In this document: one piece after another, positions 24,843 to 33,251 of the stretch
Numbering within the stretch: the stretch's first letter is position 1
How the letters are laid out: each line of letters begins with the position of its first letter
Assembly (NCBI GenBank): GCA_016844745.1
Contig: JAERMQ010000023.1
Span: 15,992-61,562, forward strand
Source: Ignavibacteria bacterium
Lineage (GTDB): Bacteria > Bacteroidota > Ignavibacteria > Kapaibacteriales > UBA2268
DNA length: 45,571 bases
Reading direction: 5' to 3'
Notes under the pieces: model-generated
Database searches by the model: none
Told to the model about the DNA's origin: nothing
Seen by the model: only the letters and a program-made list of their open reading frames with translations
Translations under genes and position numbers: made by a program

Positions 24843-26339
24843 ATGAAAAAAATAATATATATTGTAGCTCTTCTGTTCCTTGTTATAGGAATCAATCAAG
24901 TTTTTTCCAAAAAAAAACCTATAATAGTTGGTGATGACCTTTGCGAAAATTGCCACCTGACTTTAGAAGACAAGAATTTATTACCGGCACAAGCTTATGC
25001 GACCGATATACACAAATCGAAAAATATTACCTGCGCAGATTGTCACGGTGGCGACGCAACAACCTACGACATGGATGTTGCTATGGATAGAAATAGAGGC
25101 TTCCTCGGTGTTCCGAAACCACAAGACAGAATGAAAATGTGCATCAAATGCCATTCCGACGAAAAACGTATGAAAAGACTTGGCTCGGCTTTACCCACTG
25201 ACCAATTTAAAAAACTTCAAAATTCCGTACATGGTCAGCCATCTTCAAATAACAGAGGTTATATTGCAGATTGTATCTCATGCCATGGTGTTCATAACAT
25301 TGCTTCACCAGGTAATCCCGCTTCGACTGTCTATGCAACCAAAATCCCTGCTTTGTGCGGCAACTGCCATAGCAACGCCAATTACATGAAAATGTATAAC
25401 CATAAATTACCGATTGACCAGGTAGAAAAATATAAAACAAGTCTGCACGGCATTCAAAACAGCAAGGGAGATATAACCGTTGCTCAATGTGCAAGCTGCC
25501 ACGGTCATCATGATATTCGTACTGCAAAAGACCCTAAATCATCAGTTTATGTATCAAATATACCTGAAGTATGCTCAAAGTGCCACAGCGATGCAAAAAA
25601 AATGTCAAAATATAATTTACCAACAGACCAATATTCCAAGTTTGTTACAAGCGTTCATGGAGTTGCCCTGTTGAAGAAACATGATATGAGCGCCCCATCC
25701 TGCAATTCATGCCACGGCAATCATGGAGCAGTTCCACCGGGTGTCGAATCAATTTCAAACGTTTGCGGTACCTGCCATAATCTAAATGGTGAGATGTTTT
25801 CCAAAAGTCCTCACAAAGCCGCTTTTGACAAGGAACACCTTCCCGAGTGCGAAACCTGCCACGGTAATCACGGTATTATGCCTACAACCGATAATATGAT
25901 TGGCACAGGAAGCGAGACAACCTGCATTAAATGTCACGATGAATCGGATAAAGGCAAGGGCAATGAATATGCTTATGAAATGCGCCGTTTGATTGATAGT
26001 CTCAAAGCTGACGAGAAGAATGTTCTATCACTGTTAGGACAGGCTAATGCATTAGGTATGGATGTTGCAGATGCAATGTTTGCCATGAAGGATATTCGCC
26101 AGGTATTAATTCAGACAAGAACTTGCATTCACCTTGCAAATTTCAGGGTATTCAAGGAAACGCTTCAACCGGGGTTCGAAATTACCAAAAAAGCTGCAAT
26201 AGAAGGAAAAAATGCTATAGACGATTATCATTTCAGACGTACCGGATTAGGATTTGCAACGATAATAGTTACGATTTTAGCTTTGTCATTATATTTAAAA
26301 ATAAAAAAGATTGAGAAAGTACAGAAAGAAAAATCTTAA
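24843..26339 (+). CDS. Membrane-anchored 11-heme cytochrome c of bc module
   Basis: 498 residues with 11 CxxCH motifs (Cys at 34, 64, 100, 144, 172, 216, 244, 287, 308, 336, 361). N-terminal signal or anchor (1-22) and a C-terminal membrane helix (about 455-472) with a basic cytoplasmic tail, so the hemes face the periplasm. Residues 100-300 contain three tandem ~72-residue units, each with two hemes 43-44 residues apart and a P-T/I-D-Q...S-V/L-H-G segment that offers a distal His. Placed right after the Rieske and cytochrome b genes, it is the likely electron acceptor of that complex. An enzymatic role cannot be excluded. Confidence 0.92.
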   Translation: MKKIIYIVALLFLVIGINQVFSKKKPIIVGDDLCENCHLTLEDKNLLPAQAYATDIHKSKNITCADCHGGDATTYDMDVAMDRNRGFLGVPKPQDRMKMCIKCHSDEKRMKRLGSALPTDQFKKLQNSVHGQPSSNNRGYIADCISCHGVHNIASPGNPASTVYATKIPALCGNCHSNANYMKMYNHKLPIDQVEKYKTSLHGIQNSKGDITVAQCASCHGHHDIRTAKDPKSSVYVSNIPEVCSKCHSDAKKMSKYNLPTDQYSKFVTSVHGVALLKKHDMSAPSCNSCHGNHGAVPPGVESISNVCGTCHNLNGEMFSKSPHKAAFDKEHLPECETCHGNHGIMPTTDNMIGTGSETTCIKCHDESDKGKGNEYAYEMRRLIDSLKADEKNVLSLLGQANALGMDVADAMFAMKDIRQVLIQTRTCIHLANFRVFKETLQPGFEITKKAAIEGKNAIDDYHFRRTGLGFATIIVTILALSLYLKIKKIEKVQKEKS

Positions 26340-26769
26340 AGCAGGTTCTTAAAATACTTGAGGGTCATATTTGCGAATGAGGCTATTTGAAAACAATGAA
26401 AAATAGTGAAATGTCATTCTGAACTCCAAAATAATGGAATTAAAAAAAATATGCAATGACAAATTCAAGAGAAACCCCCTAATCCCCTTTGAAAAAGGGG
26501 GAAGTGGTTGTCCCCCCTTTTTCAAAGGGGGTTAGGGGGTTTCTCTTTGTTGAAATTGTTGCCATTATTTTGTATCAAGAAAAATCTGTCATTGGTAACT
26601 TGTTTCAGAATCCATGAATCGTACTGGGACTGGATTCTGAAACAAGTTCAGAATGACATTCTTCTTGAATTTTCACACAGCATCGGATGAAGGAATGACA
26701 ATTTAAAAACATGCTTTAATACTTTGATAAATAAATACACTTAATTGTTACATATTATAATTTATTAAA
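26340..26769. repeat. Repeat-filled gap between two quinone modules
   Basis: 430 bases without a gene. Contains fragments of the tgtcattc element (about 26411-26420), the CCCCCTAA palindrome copy 2 (26467-26547) and a 17-bp inverted repeat acttgtttcagaatcca (26598-26614) / tggattctgaaacaagt (26631-26647) followed by cagaatgacattc. No clear promoter for the following operon. Confidence 0.75.
26467..26547. repeat. Palindromic element, CCCCCTAACCCCC family, copy 2
   Basis: aagagaaaccccctaatccccttt pairs with aaagggggttagggggtttctctt around a short centre. Near-copy of 14536-14614. Confidence 0.9.
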
Positions 26770-27420
26770 ATGGCAAATATCCGCTGGGGAATAGTTATTG
26801 ATTTGCGAAGATGCGTTGGCTGCCACACATGCTCGGTAGCCTGCAAGAGCGAGTTTCTCGTACCGCTTTCCGTCTATCGCCAATGGGTGAAAGTAATTGA
26901 AAAAGGTCAGTACCCAAATGTAAGCCGTTCATTTCTGCCATCGATGTGTAATTGCTGCGAAAATCCTATTTGCGTTCATAATTGCCCTACTCAGGCTACA
27001 TTCAAACGTGAAGACGGAATCGTACTACAAGACCCACACAGGTGTATCGGCTGCAAATATTGTATAGCATCCTGCCCTTATGATGTGCGATATGCAGACC
27101 CAATGAAAAGAATAGTCCAGAAATGCACCTGGTGCCATCATAGAATTGATACGGGATTGGAGCCGGCATGCGTAAATGCCTGCCCTTCGTTCGCAATGAC
27201 TTTCGGAGATTTGAACGACCCTGAAAGTCGTATTTCTAAAGTGTTAGCCTCTAATGCGGTGCAAGTGCTCAAACCTGAAAAAGATACTCGTCCACATGTA
27301 TATTATATCGGCGCCGACGAAGTTGCAATGCGTGCTATAGGCGGCGCAAACCGAAAAGAGAAGCCGGTTTGGTGGCTTTGGGTTATGGGGAATTTTGTTA
27401 AAAAAGAGCACAAAGGTTAA
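26770..27420 (+). CDS. Four-cluster FeS electron-transfer subunit (CISM B-type)
   Basis: 216 residues. Four cysteine groups typical of PsrB/NrfC/QrcC-like ferredoxins: CVGCHTCSVAC, CNCCENPICVHNC, CIGCKYCIASC and CTWCH...ACVNAC. It would wire the MopB-family subunit and/or cytochrome to the membrane NrfD subunit through a chain of cubane clusters. No signal peptide, as expected for a subunit that is exported by hitchhiking on the Tat-signal-bearing MopB protein. Gene order B-C-A-cytochrome with gaps of 2, 9 and -4 bases indicates one operon. Confidence 0.93.
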   Translation: MANIRWGIVIDLRRCVGCHTCSVACKSEFLVPLSVYRQWVKVIEKGQYPNVSRSFLPSMCNCCENPICVHNCPTQATFKREDGIVLQDPHRCIGCKYCIASCPYDVRYADPMKRIVQKCTWCHHRIDTGLEPACVNACPSFAMTFGDLNDPESRISKVLASNAVQVLKPEKDTRPHVYYIGADEVAMRAIGGANRKEKPVWWLWVMGNFVKKEHKG

Positions 27421-27422
27421 TT

Positions 27423-28328
27423 ATGGAATCAGGATTAAATATTATTTATAATGTATATCATACGCCGCCTTTGGAATTTCCCATTGCGGTTTATTTCTAT
27501 CTTACCGGTTTATCGGCAGGTTCATTCCTGCTTTCGACTCTCGCTTATGGATTCGGCATTGAGAAATTCAAACCCCTCGGACTTCTCGGAGTAAGTTTGG
27601 CTGTTATTTTACTTATTCTCGCTCCAATCAATTTAATCATTGACTTGGAGCAGCCAATGCGTTTCTGGCATTTGTTCCCTTATTTGAATATGAAATCGCC
27701 AATAACTTATGGAACATTCCTTCTTTCGCTTTATCCGCTAAATGCTATTATTTACGGCTATTTCATGTACAAAAAAAATTACAGGTTGACTAAAATATTC
27801 GGGTTCATCGGAATCCCGCTTGCAATCTCAGTTCACGGATATACAGGCTTTATTTTAGCGCTCAGTAAAGCTCGCGCTTTATGGAATACTGCTTTGATGC
27901 CGTTTTTGTTTCTTGTCTCAGCAATGGTTTCGGGTATTGCGATGATGATGATAGCCGTTGCTATCAAACAAAGATACTTTTCCGAGGATAAACATATTCA
28001 TGATAATATTATTTTTGACCTCGGGAAAATTCTAAATATGACAATTTTCCTGGATTTATTCTTGATTTTAAGCGATATTTTAGTGCTTCAAACCGCAGAT
28101 ACCGAAGCACATCACGCAGCTATGCTAATTCTTACAAGTGATTTCAGCCCTATGTTCCTGGGTGTTGAAATCATCATAGGCTCATTTATTCCGCTGATGT
28201 TATTCAATATTCCGATGTTCAAAAAACGGATTGGATTTCAGATAGCGGCTGCAATTCTTGTTATGATTGGAATATTGGCAATGCGATATGTAATGGTTAT
28301 TGGCGGACAAAGTATTCCTTTAAGTTAG
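27423..28328 (+). CDS. NrfD/PsrC-family membrane quinone-site subunit
   Basis: 301 residues with eight predicted membrane helices, the length of the short PsrC/NrfD group rather than the ~10-helix ActC/QrcD group. Conserved family features: LIIDLEQPMRFWHLF after helix 2, HGYTGFILALSKAR at helix 4, and MRYVMVIGGQ in helix 8. It anchors the complex and exchanges electrons with menaquinone at the periplasmic side. It starts 2 bases after the FeS gene stop. Confidence 0.93.
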   Translation: MESGLNIIYNVYHTPPLEFPIAVYFYLTGLSAGSFLLSTLAYGFGIEKFKPLGLLGVSLAVILLILAPINLIIDLEQPMRFWHLFPYLNMKSPITYGTFLLSLYPLNAIIYGYFMYKKNYRLTKIFGFIGIPLAISVHGYTGFILALSKARALWNTALMPFLFLVSAMVSGIAMMMIAVAIKQRYFSEDKHIHDNIIFDLGKILNMTIFLDLFLILSDILVLQTADTEAHHAAMLILTSDFSPMFLGVEIIIGSFIPLMLFNIPMFKKRIGFQIAAAILVMIGILAMRYVMVIGGQSIPLS

Positions 28329-28337
28329 AGGCAAAAA

Positions 28338-30563
28338 ATGGAAAGACGTGATTTTATAAAAACTGCCGGATTAGTTGGCGCAGGAGCATCGGTCGCAACA
28401 ATGGGCACTGCTGCGTATGCAAGGACATTATTCGAAGATATGCCGCATGGTGGCAAGAGTGTATCGCGCACAACGGGCGCAGTACGCCTGCCGATTCCGA
28501 CAACCTGCCTTATGTGCAATGCTCAATGCGGTGTTATAGGTTTTTTGGAAGACAATAATTTAATTAAAATCGAAGGCAATCCACGTGATTTAAACGCTCG
28601 CGGCAGGATTTGCGCAGCAGGAATTGCAGGAATTCAAGCCCTTTACAATCCCGAGCGAATACTCGAGCCAATGCGACGTTCCGGCAGAAGAGGCGAGGAA
28701 AAATGGAAAAAAATTTCCTGGGACGAAGCCATCGGTGAAATATCAACCCGGCTCGCTGAACTTCGTAAAAATAATAAGAGTAATCAATTTGTATTACTTA
28801 ACAACAAGGACTGCATAAAACCGCTTACAGCCTCTTTCCTTAAAACATTAGGAAATCCGGTTGTATCCAATTATGAAGAAATCAACAATTCTGCACAAAA
28901 CGATATTTACCGTCAATCATGCGGTTACGACGAGTTGATACCAGACTTTGGCAAAACGAAATTCATCTTAAACTTCGGTGTAAACCTGTTCGAGAATTAC
29001 GATTACTATGTACCGGCTTTATCCCGGCTTGCAGACGGCATGGTTACAGGTATGAAACTGGTTACCTTTGCACCACACATAAATAATACTTCCGGGAAAA
29101 GCTCTGAGTGGTTCTCAAATAATCCCGGTTCTGAATTAATTTTAGCACTCTCAATGATAAATGTTATTCTGAAGCGTGGGCACTACAATGCCGAATTCTT
29201 AAACCGGTGGACAGACATTTCAGTTAGGGATTTGGTAGCATTAACCGACCGGTTTACACCGGAATTAGCACAAAGCGTCAGTGGTATCAGGGAATCGCAC
29301 ATCAGAAGGATAGCAGTTGAATTTTCGACGAGCAAGCCATCAGTAGCATTATTCGCCGATAATTATTCACTTGGGAAAAATGCCACTGCAACCGCTTTAG
29401 CCGTTTTCATTTTAAACGTGATAAGCGGGAATATTGATACAGAAGGCGGATTGTGCATTCCGAGACATATACCTGAAATTGAATCAAACTTTTCGGAATT
29501 CGAACGCCGAAGCCCGATCACACTTTTCAAAGATATTGCCGAACAACGGCATCAAATCGAATTCCTTATGACGGCTTATTCAAATCCATTATTTACATTG
29601 CCTAATACCGAATCGGTCGAAACAACATTAACGAATGAAAAACTAATACCCTTTCACGTAGTAATCGATAATTATTTAACAGAAACAGCCAACTACGCCG
29701 ATATCGTCCTTCCCGGTACGAATTATCTGGAGTCATGGGGGCTTCATTCTTCACCTTCGTTAGCTTTTATTCCACAAGTTACTCTCCAGCAGCCGAATAT
29801 AAATCCGAAAGGTGAATCTCGTCAGTTGCACAGGATATTAATTGATATTTCCAAGAGAATCGGTGGCGATTTCCGGAATAAATTCACAATTGATAAATTG
29901 GAAAGTTATATTCGCAGCAAATCTGAAGAAGTCGAATCGAACTTCGGTCAGCAGGGCGGATTCGATAATCTTCGCGAAATAGGTATTTGGTCGGGTTTGG
30001 ATGTACCCGAATATCGAACTTTTGCCGGTAAAGGATTTAAAACTTCGAGCGGAAAAATAAAATTAGCAGAATTAATTAAAAATATCCCTACCAATGCCGG
30101 TGTATTCTTAACGGAAATATATTCGGAAACAAACGAATACGATTTGATATTAACAAGTAGTTCGGTGCAATTCAATGAGTACACCGCAGAGCTGATGTGG
30201 CTTTCCGAAATCGAACATGAAAATAAAATCTGGCTCAACCGGTTAACTGCAGAAAAATTAGGAATCATAAACGGTGACCAGATTAAATTAGTATCAAATA
30301 AAAACACTGTCATCGGTAATGCAAGACTGACCAACGGTATCCACCCCAAGGCTGTAGCGATGAACAAAAACCTGGGACATTGGAAGTTGGGGAAGATTGC
30401 TACAAATCAAAGATTCGAAAGTAAGAATCCGAATACTGCATTTATCTGGTGGGACGATTTACCTCAACAGCCGCATTCAGTCAGTCTGTTGGACGACGTC
30501 GTCTATACACCGGGGAAATTGACAAATAATAAAAATAATAAAGTAAGAATAGAAAAAGTATGA
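28338..30563 (+). CDS. MopB-family (molybdopterin oxidoreductase-like) subunit
   Basis: 741 residues. Tat signal MERRDFIKTAGLVGAGAS. The N-terminal 4Fe-4S site C57-x2-C60-x3-C64 ... C92 is complete. The Lys normally two residues after the fourth Cys (CxKG) is Ala94 (CAAG), and by eye alignment the Mo-ligand position after the G-x-P segment (GNPVVSNYEEIN) is Asn183 rather than Cys, Sec, Ser or Asp. The C-terminal dinucleotide-binding domain is recognisable (LGIINGDQIKLVS). This looks like a non-catalytic MopB subunit such as QrcB or ActB that transfers electrons only, but a true reductase cannot be excluded without alignment. Overlaps the next gene by 4 bases. Confidence 0.88.
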   Translation: MERRDFIKTAGLVGAGASVATMGTAAYARTLFEDMPHGGKSVSRTTGAVRLPIPTTCLMCNAQCGVIGFLEDNNLIKIEGNPRDLNARGRICAAGIAGIQALYNPERILEPMRRSGRRGEEKWKKISWDEAIGEISTRLAELRKNNKSNQFVLLNNKDCIKPLTASFLKTLGNPVVSNYEEINNSAQNDIYRQSCGYDELIPDFGKTKFILNFGVNLFENYDYYVPALSRLADGMVTGMKLVTFAPHINNTSGKSSEWFSNNPGSELILALSMINVILKRGHYNAEFLNRWTDISVRDLVALTDRFTPELAQSVSGIRESHIRRIAVEFSTSKPSVALFADNYSLGKNATATALAVFILNVISGNIDTEGGLCIPRHIPEIESNFSEFERRSPITLFKDIAEQRHQIEFLMTAYSNPLFTLPNTESVETTLTNEKLIPFHVVIDNYLTETANYADIVLPGTNYLESWGLHSSPSLAFIPQVTLQQPNINPKGESRQLHRILIDISKRIGGDFRNKFTIDKLESYIRSKSEEVESNFGQQGGFDNLREIGIWSGLDVPEYRTFAGKGFKTSSGKIKLAELIKNIPTNAGVFLTEIYSETNEYDLILTSSSVQFNEYTAELMWLSEIEHENKIWLNRLTAEKLGIINGDQIKLVSNKNTVIGNARLTNGIHPKAVAMNKNLGHWKLGKIATNQRFESKNPNTAFIWWDDLPQQPHSVSLLDDVVYTPGKLTNNKNNKVRIEKV

Positions 30564-32122
30564 TTTCTTTTTTAAAAAAGCTGCCCCGCAAGTACTACGC
30601 TATTTTTGCGGGATTGGTCATTATAGCTGCCCCGTCGATTTTGTGGCTGCCAAGGTACACAACTTCCGACCCGGATTACTGCCTTAAATGCCACGGCGAA
30701 AAGGGTGGCTTGCCCGATAGGGGAATTGCTTCGAAAATTCATCCTGATATTCATAAGGTACGATGCGTGGATTGCCACTCCTGGCCCAATAAGCTCGTTT
30801 ACGAAGGATATGTAAAAGGATTCATGGCTGAAACCGAGCGTATTACACCAAATTGCATTCGCTGCCATAAGGATATACAAAATCGAAATGATGTTGCCGG
30901 GTTTAAACATAATAAACTGAAAATAGGCATCCCTCATAAGTTCCATATGAATATGGGCGCCAAATGCACTGATTGTCATGCAAATATTGCTCATGATATT
31001 AGCGATAATCCAACAAATCGTCCTAAAATGGAATACTGCGGGCAGTGCCACGCAACCTCCGTAGAGCCTTGCACGAAGTGCCATCTTGAGAAACCGCCTC
31101 CTGGAAAATATAAAACTTCATATTCTGCCGGTTTGGTTGGCGATGGAAAATCCTTATACGACAAGTATTGCTCATCCTGCCACGGATTCAACGGCACCGG
31201 CGTGGAGAATTGCAATTTAAGGTCGAAAGAATTATTCGATAAATACGATATCAGAAGCCTGAAGAGGAAAACACTCGATGGACATAAGAACATGCCACCG
31301 TTCGATATCAATAAAGGCGGTTCGCTTACTGAAGATGAAGTTAGAGCTATTCTTGCTCATTTGAAGCTATCTTCGAGTGGCAGTTTAAATAATGGACAAG
31401 TTCTTTACGAAGGATATTGCGCGGTTTGTCATGGGGCTAAGGGGAATAAAATACCCCGCACGGATATGTCGAATCTTTCTTATGCAAAAACACTTCTTTA
31501 TGAAAACTTAGTACGATTCCTCCGAATTGGCAAGAAAGGCTTCCACGCATTCGATAAGCCCTATGGAGGTCCTCTTCCTTATGAAGGTATTATTTCAATA
31601 GCGAAATATATTCCTACTTTATCAGCGCCTGTTATAGTGGCTGATACTGCCGGAATAGCCCTTAACCAGGAAGGTATGAAACTTTATCAGGCAAATTGTT
31701 CCGAATGTCATGGCAGCAAAGAAAATGTTCAGCATCAACAGGAACGAACCATGTATGTTCCTGATGTTTCGTTATTCTCAGGTAAATATTTGAAAACATT
31801 GGGTGACCGTAAGTTTGCCAAAACCGTCGCTGAGGGAATCGGCTCTATGCCAGGATTTGCAAAAGGAGCAGGGGGTAATCTGACTACTGTTGATATTAAT
31901 TCGATATTAGATTATCTGAAAGTCAAAACGGGATTAAGCGCAGGTGTAGCTGCCGGAGATGAGACTATGAGAGGCAAAGCTCCAAAGATACCTCACGAGG
32001 TTAGCCAGGATATGGAAGATTGCATGGAATGTCATAGTTCTGATGGCATTAAGCCATTCCCCAAAGACCACTCAGGCAGAACAGTAAAATCATGTAAATC
32101 TTGCCATAAGGCATCTAAATAA
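30560..32122 (+). CDS. 11-heme membrane-anchored cytochrome c, hexaheme plus class I domains
   Basis: 520 residues, N-terminal membrane helix (about 12-31). Six CxxCH motifs come first (Cys 41, 69, 99, 136, 160, 171), like the hexaheme QrcA or the ActA cytochromes. Then come three separate monoheme modules (Cys 204, 287, 380), with axial-Met candidates in NMPPF (M245) and GSMPGF (M430). The C-terminus has two more sites (Cys 488, 512). It is the likely electron entry or exit arm of the NrfD-MopB complex, with fused monoheme domains acting as built-in carriers towards soluble cytochromes, the bc module or an oxidase. A clear terminator follows. Confidence 0.92.
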   Translation: MISFLKKLPRKYYAIFAGLVIIAAPSILWLPRYTTSDPDYCLKCHGEKGGLPDRGIASKIHPDIHKVRCVDCHSWPNKLVYEGYVKGFMAETERITPNCIRCHKDIQNRNDVAGFKHNKLKIGIPHKFHMNMGAKCTDCHANIAHDISDNPTNRPKMEYCGQCHATSVEPCTKCHLEKPPPGKYKTSYSAGLVGDGKSLYDKYCSSCHGFNGTGVENCNLRSKELFDKYDIRSLKRKTLDGHKNMPPFDINKGGSLTEDEVRAILAHLKLSSSGSLNNGQVLYEGYCAVCHGAKGNKIPRTDMSNLSYAKTLLYENLVRFLRIGKKGFHAFDKPYGGPLPYEGIISIAKYIPTLSAPVIVADTAGIALNQEGMKLYQANCSECHGSKENVQHQQERTMYVPDVSLFSGKYLKTLGDRKFAKTVAEGIGSMPGFAKGAGGNLTTVDINSILDYLKVKTGLSAGVAAGDETMRGKAPKIPHEVSQDMEDCMECHSSDGIKPFPKDHSGRTVKSCKSCHKASK

Positions 32123-32142
32123 TAAAATAATTACAATACTTC

Positions 32143-32181
32143 AATCCCTTCTTTCGAATTCGGAAGAAGGGATTTTTTTTT
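32143..32181 (+). terminator. Rho-independent terminator of cytochrome operon
   Basis: Eleven-base stem aatcccttctt / aagaagggatt, ten-base loop, then a run of T (ttttttttt). Ends the operon that starts at 26770. Confidence 0.92.
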
Positions 32182-32222
32182 GTTATGTTTATTCAATGGT
32201 TTTCCCTGCAAGAATTAAAATT

Positions 32223-32302
32223 CAACTTTCCGAAAGAAGGGAAATTTTCCGAAAGGAAAAATAGAACACTTTCAGAAAGTTTCCCTACTTTCGGAAAGTT
32301 GA
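32223..32302. repeat. Palindromic repeat, ACTTTCCGAAAGT family, copy 2
   Basis: caactttccgaaag-aagggaaa... pairs with ...tttccctactttcggaaagttg. Shares its core with 2447-2517. Lies between convergent operons. Confidence 0.8.
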
Positions 32303-32336
32303 ATTGCAGCAAACTTTTGTTGAATTTGTTTTGAGT

Positions 32337-33251
32337 TTATTTCGCAGAAGTTTGTTGATGAGTAGTTTTTTTCTTTGAAGAAAAGCGCATAGTATCTATA
32401 TTAAAGTAACAATATTGAGTGTTATCGGGATTGGCAATTGATATTTCCTTATAATTATTCGGTAATTCCTGGCATGATGGAATTTGTTCTGCAAATCCGG
32501 TTTCATAACCACCGGGACGCAGAGCAGTTCGGCAATCCATAAATATTTTGTTGTAATTATTGATATTGGCTTTTCCTTTGTAAAGATTATTTAATCTTTT
32601 TATCATTATCATAGAAAATTTTCCGAAATTGCTTTTTAAGTAAACATCGTAATTGATGCGAAATTCTTTTTCCGAAGCAAAACGGAACACACGAGCGGGA
32701 TTTTCACGAACAACAATGACCGGTGTACCGATTCGTACATTTTTATATAACTTTTCGCCATCCTCCCGGCTAATCCTGACACATCCATGAGATGATGGTT
32801 TGATACCCAGAGTGCGATAATATCCGCTACCCTCCAACCCATGAAAACCTATATTCCCTTTAAATCCAATCCAATTAAATAGTTTTGCATTTTCAAATTG
32901 TTTGGAAGTGGCTATGGGACTCTTGCTCTGAATTGTATATATACCTTCGGGAGTATCCATTCCTTTCGTTAAATTGCTGTTTCCGGAAGAAACCCTGAAA
33001 ACTAATGGTGTATCGTTGCGCCGAACAAGAGTTGCAGTCTGCTTTGTAAGTGATATTTCCACATAATTGTTGCCGAGGAGGTAAATCGTATCTTTTAATG
33101 CTGTGTATTTTAATGCTATTGGTGGGGGAAGTTTCGATAAAATTTCTTTATTGATTTGGAAAAAACCCGGAGGTTCAGGTTCTTCTTCAACAAAAAATCC
33201 GATAATAGCTATAATTATAACCGGTAAAATCAATAAAAATTTATTATTCAT
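32337..33251 (-). CDS. L,D-transpeptidase (YkuD family), exported
   Basis: 304 residues. N-terminal membrane or signal segment (LLILPVIIIAIIGFFV). YkuD catalytic domain with H137 in GFHGLEG and the active-site SSHGCVRIS (H155, Cys157). It forms 3-3 peptidoglycan cross-links or attaches proteins to peptidoglycan. The last ~80 residues, with several Cys, are not a known domain. Its start is immediately after the stop of the exonuclease gene (0-base gap), in a minus-strand run with the DUF1460 protein, which also acts on the cell wall. Confidence 0.92.
   Translation of the reverse strand: MNNKFLLILPVIIIAIIGFFVEEEPEPPGFFQINKEILSKLPPPIALKYTALKDTIYLLGNNYVEISLTKQTATLVRRNDTPLVFRVSSGNSNLTKGMDTPEGIYTIQSKSPIATSKQFENAKLFNWIGFKGNIGFHGLEGSGYYRTLGIKPSSHGCVRISREDGEKLYKNVRIGTPVIVVRENPARVFRFASEKEFRINYDVYLKSNFGKFSMIMIKRLNNLYKGKANINNYNKIFMDCRTALRPGGYETGFAEQIPSCQELPNNYKEISIANPDNTQYCYFNIDTMRFSSKKKTTHQQTSAK

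Noticed and set aside
26811..26845. CVGCH in the FeS subunit resembles a heme c motif
   Set aside because: It is the first half of a CxxCxxCxxxC ferredoxin cluster site in a protein with three further cluster groups and no own signal peptide.
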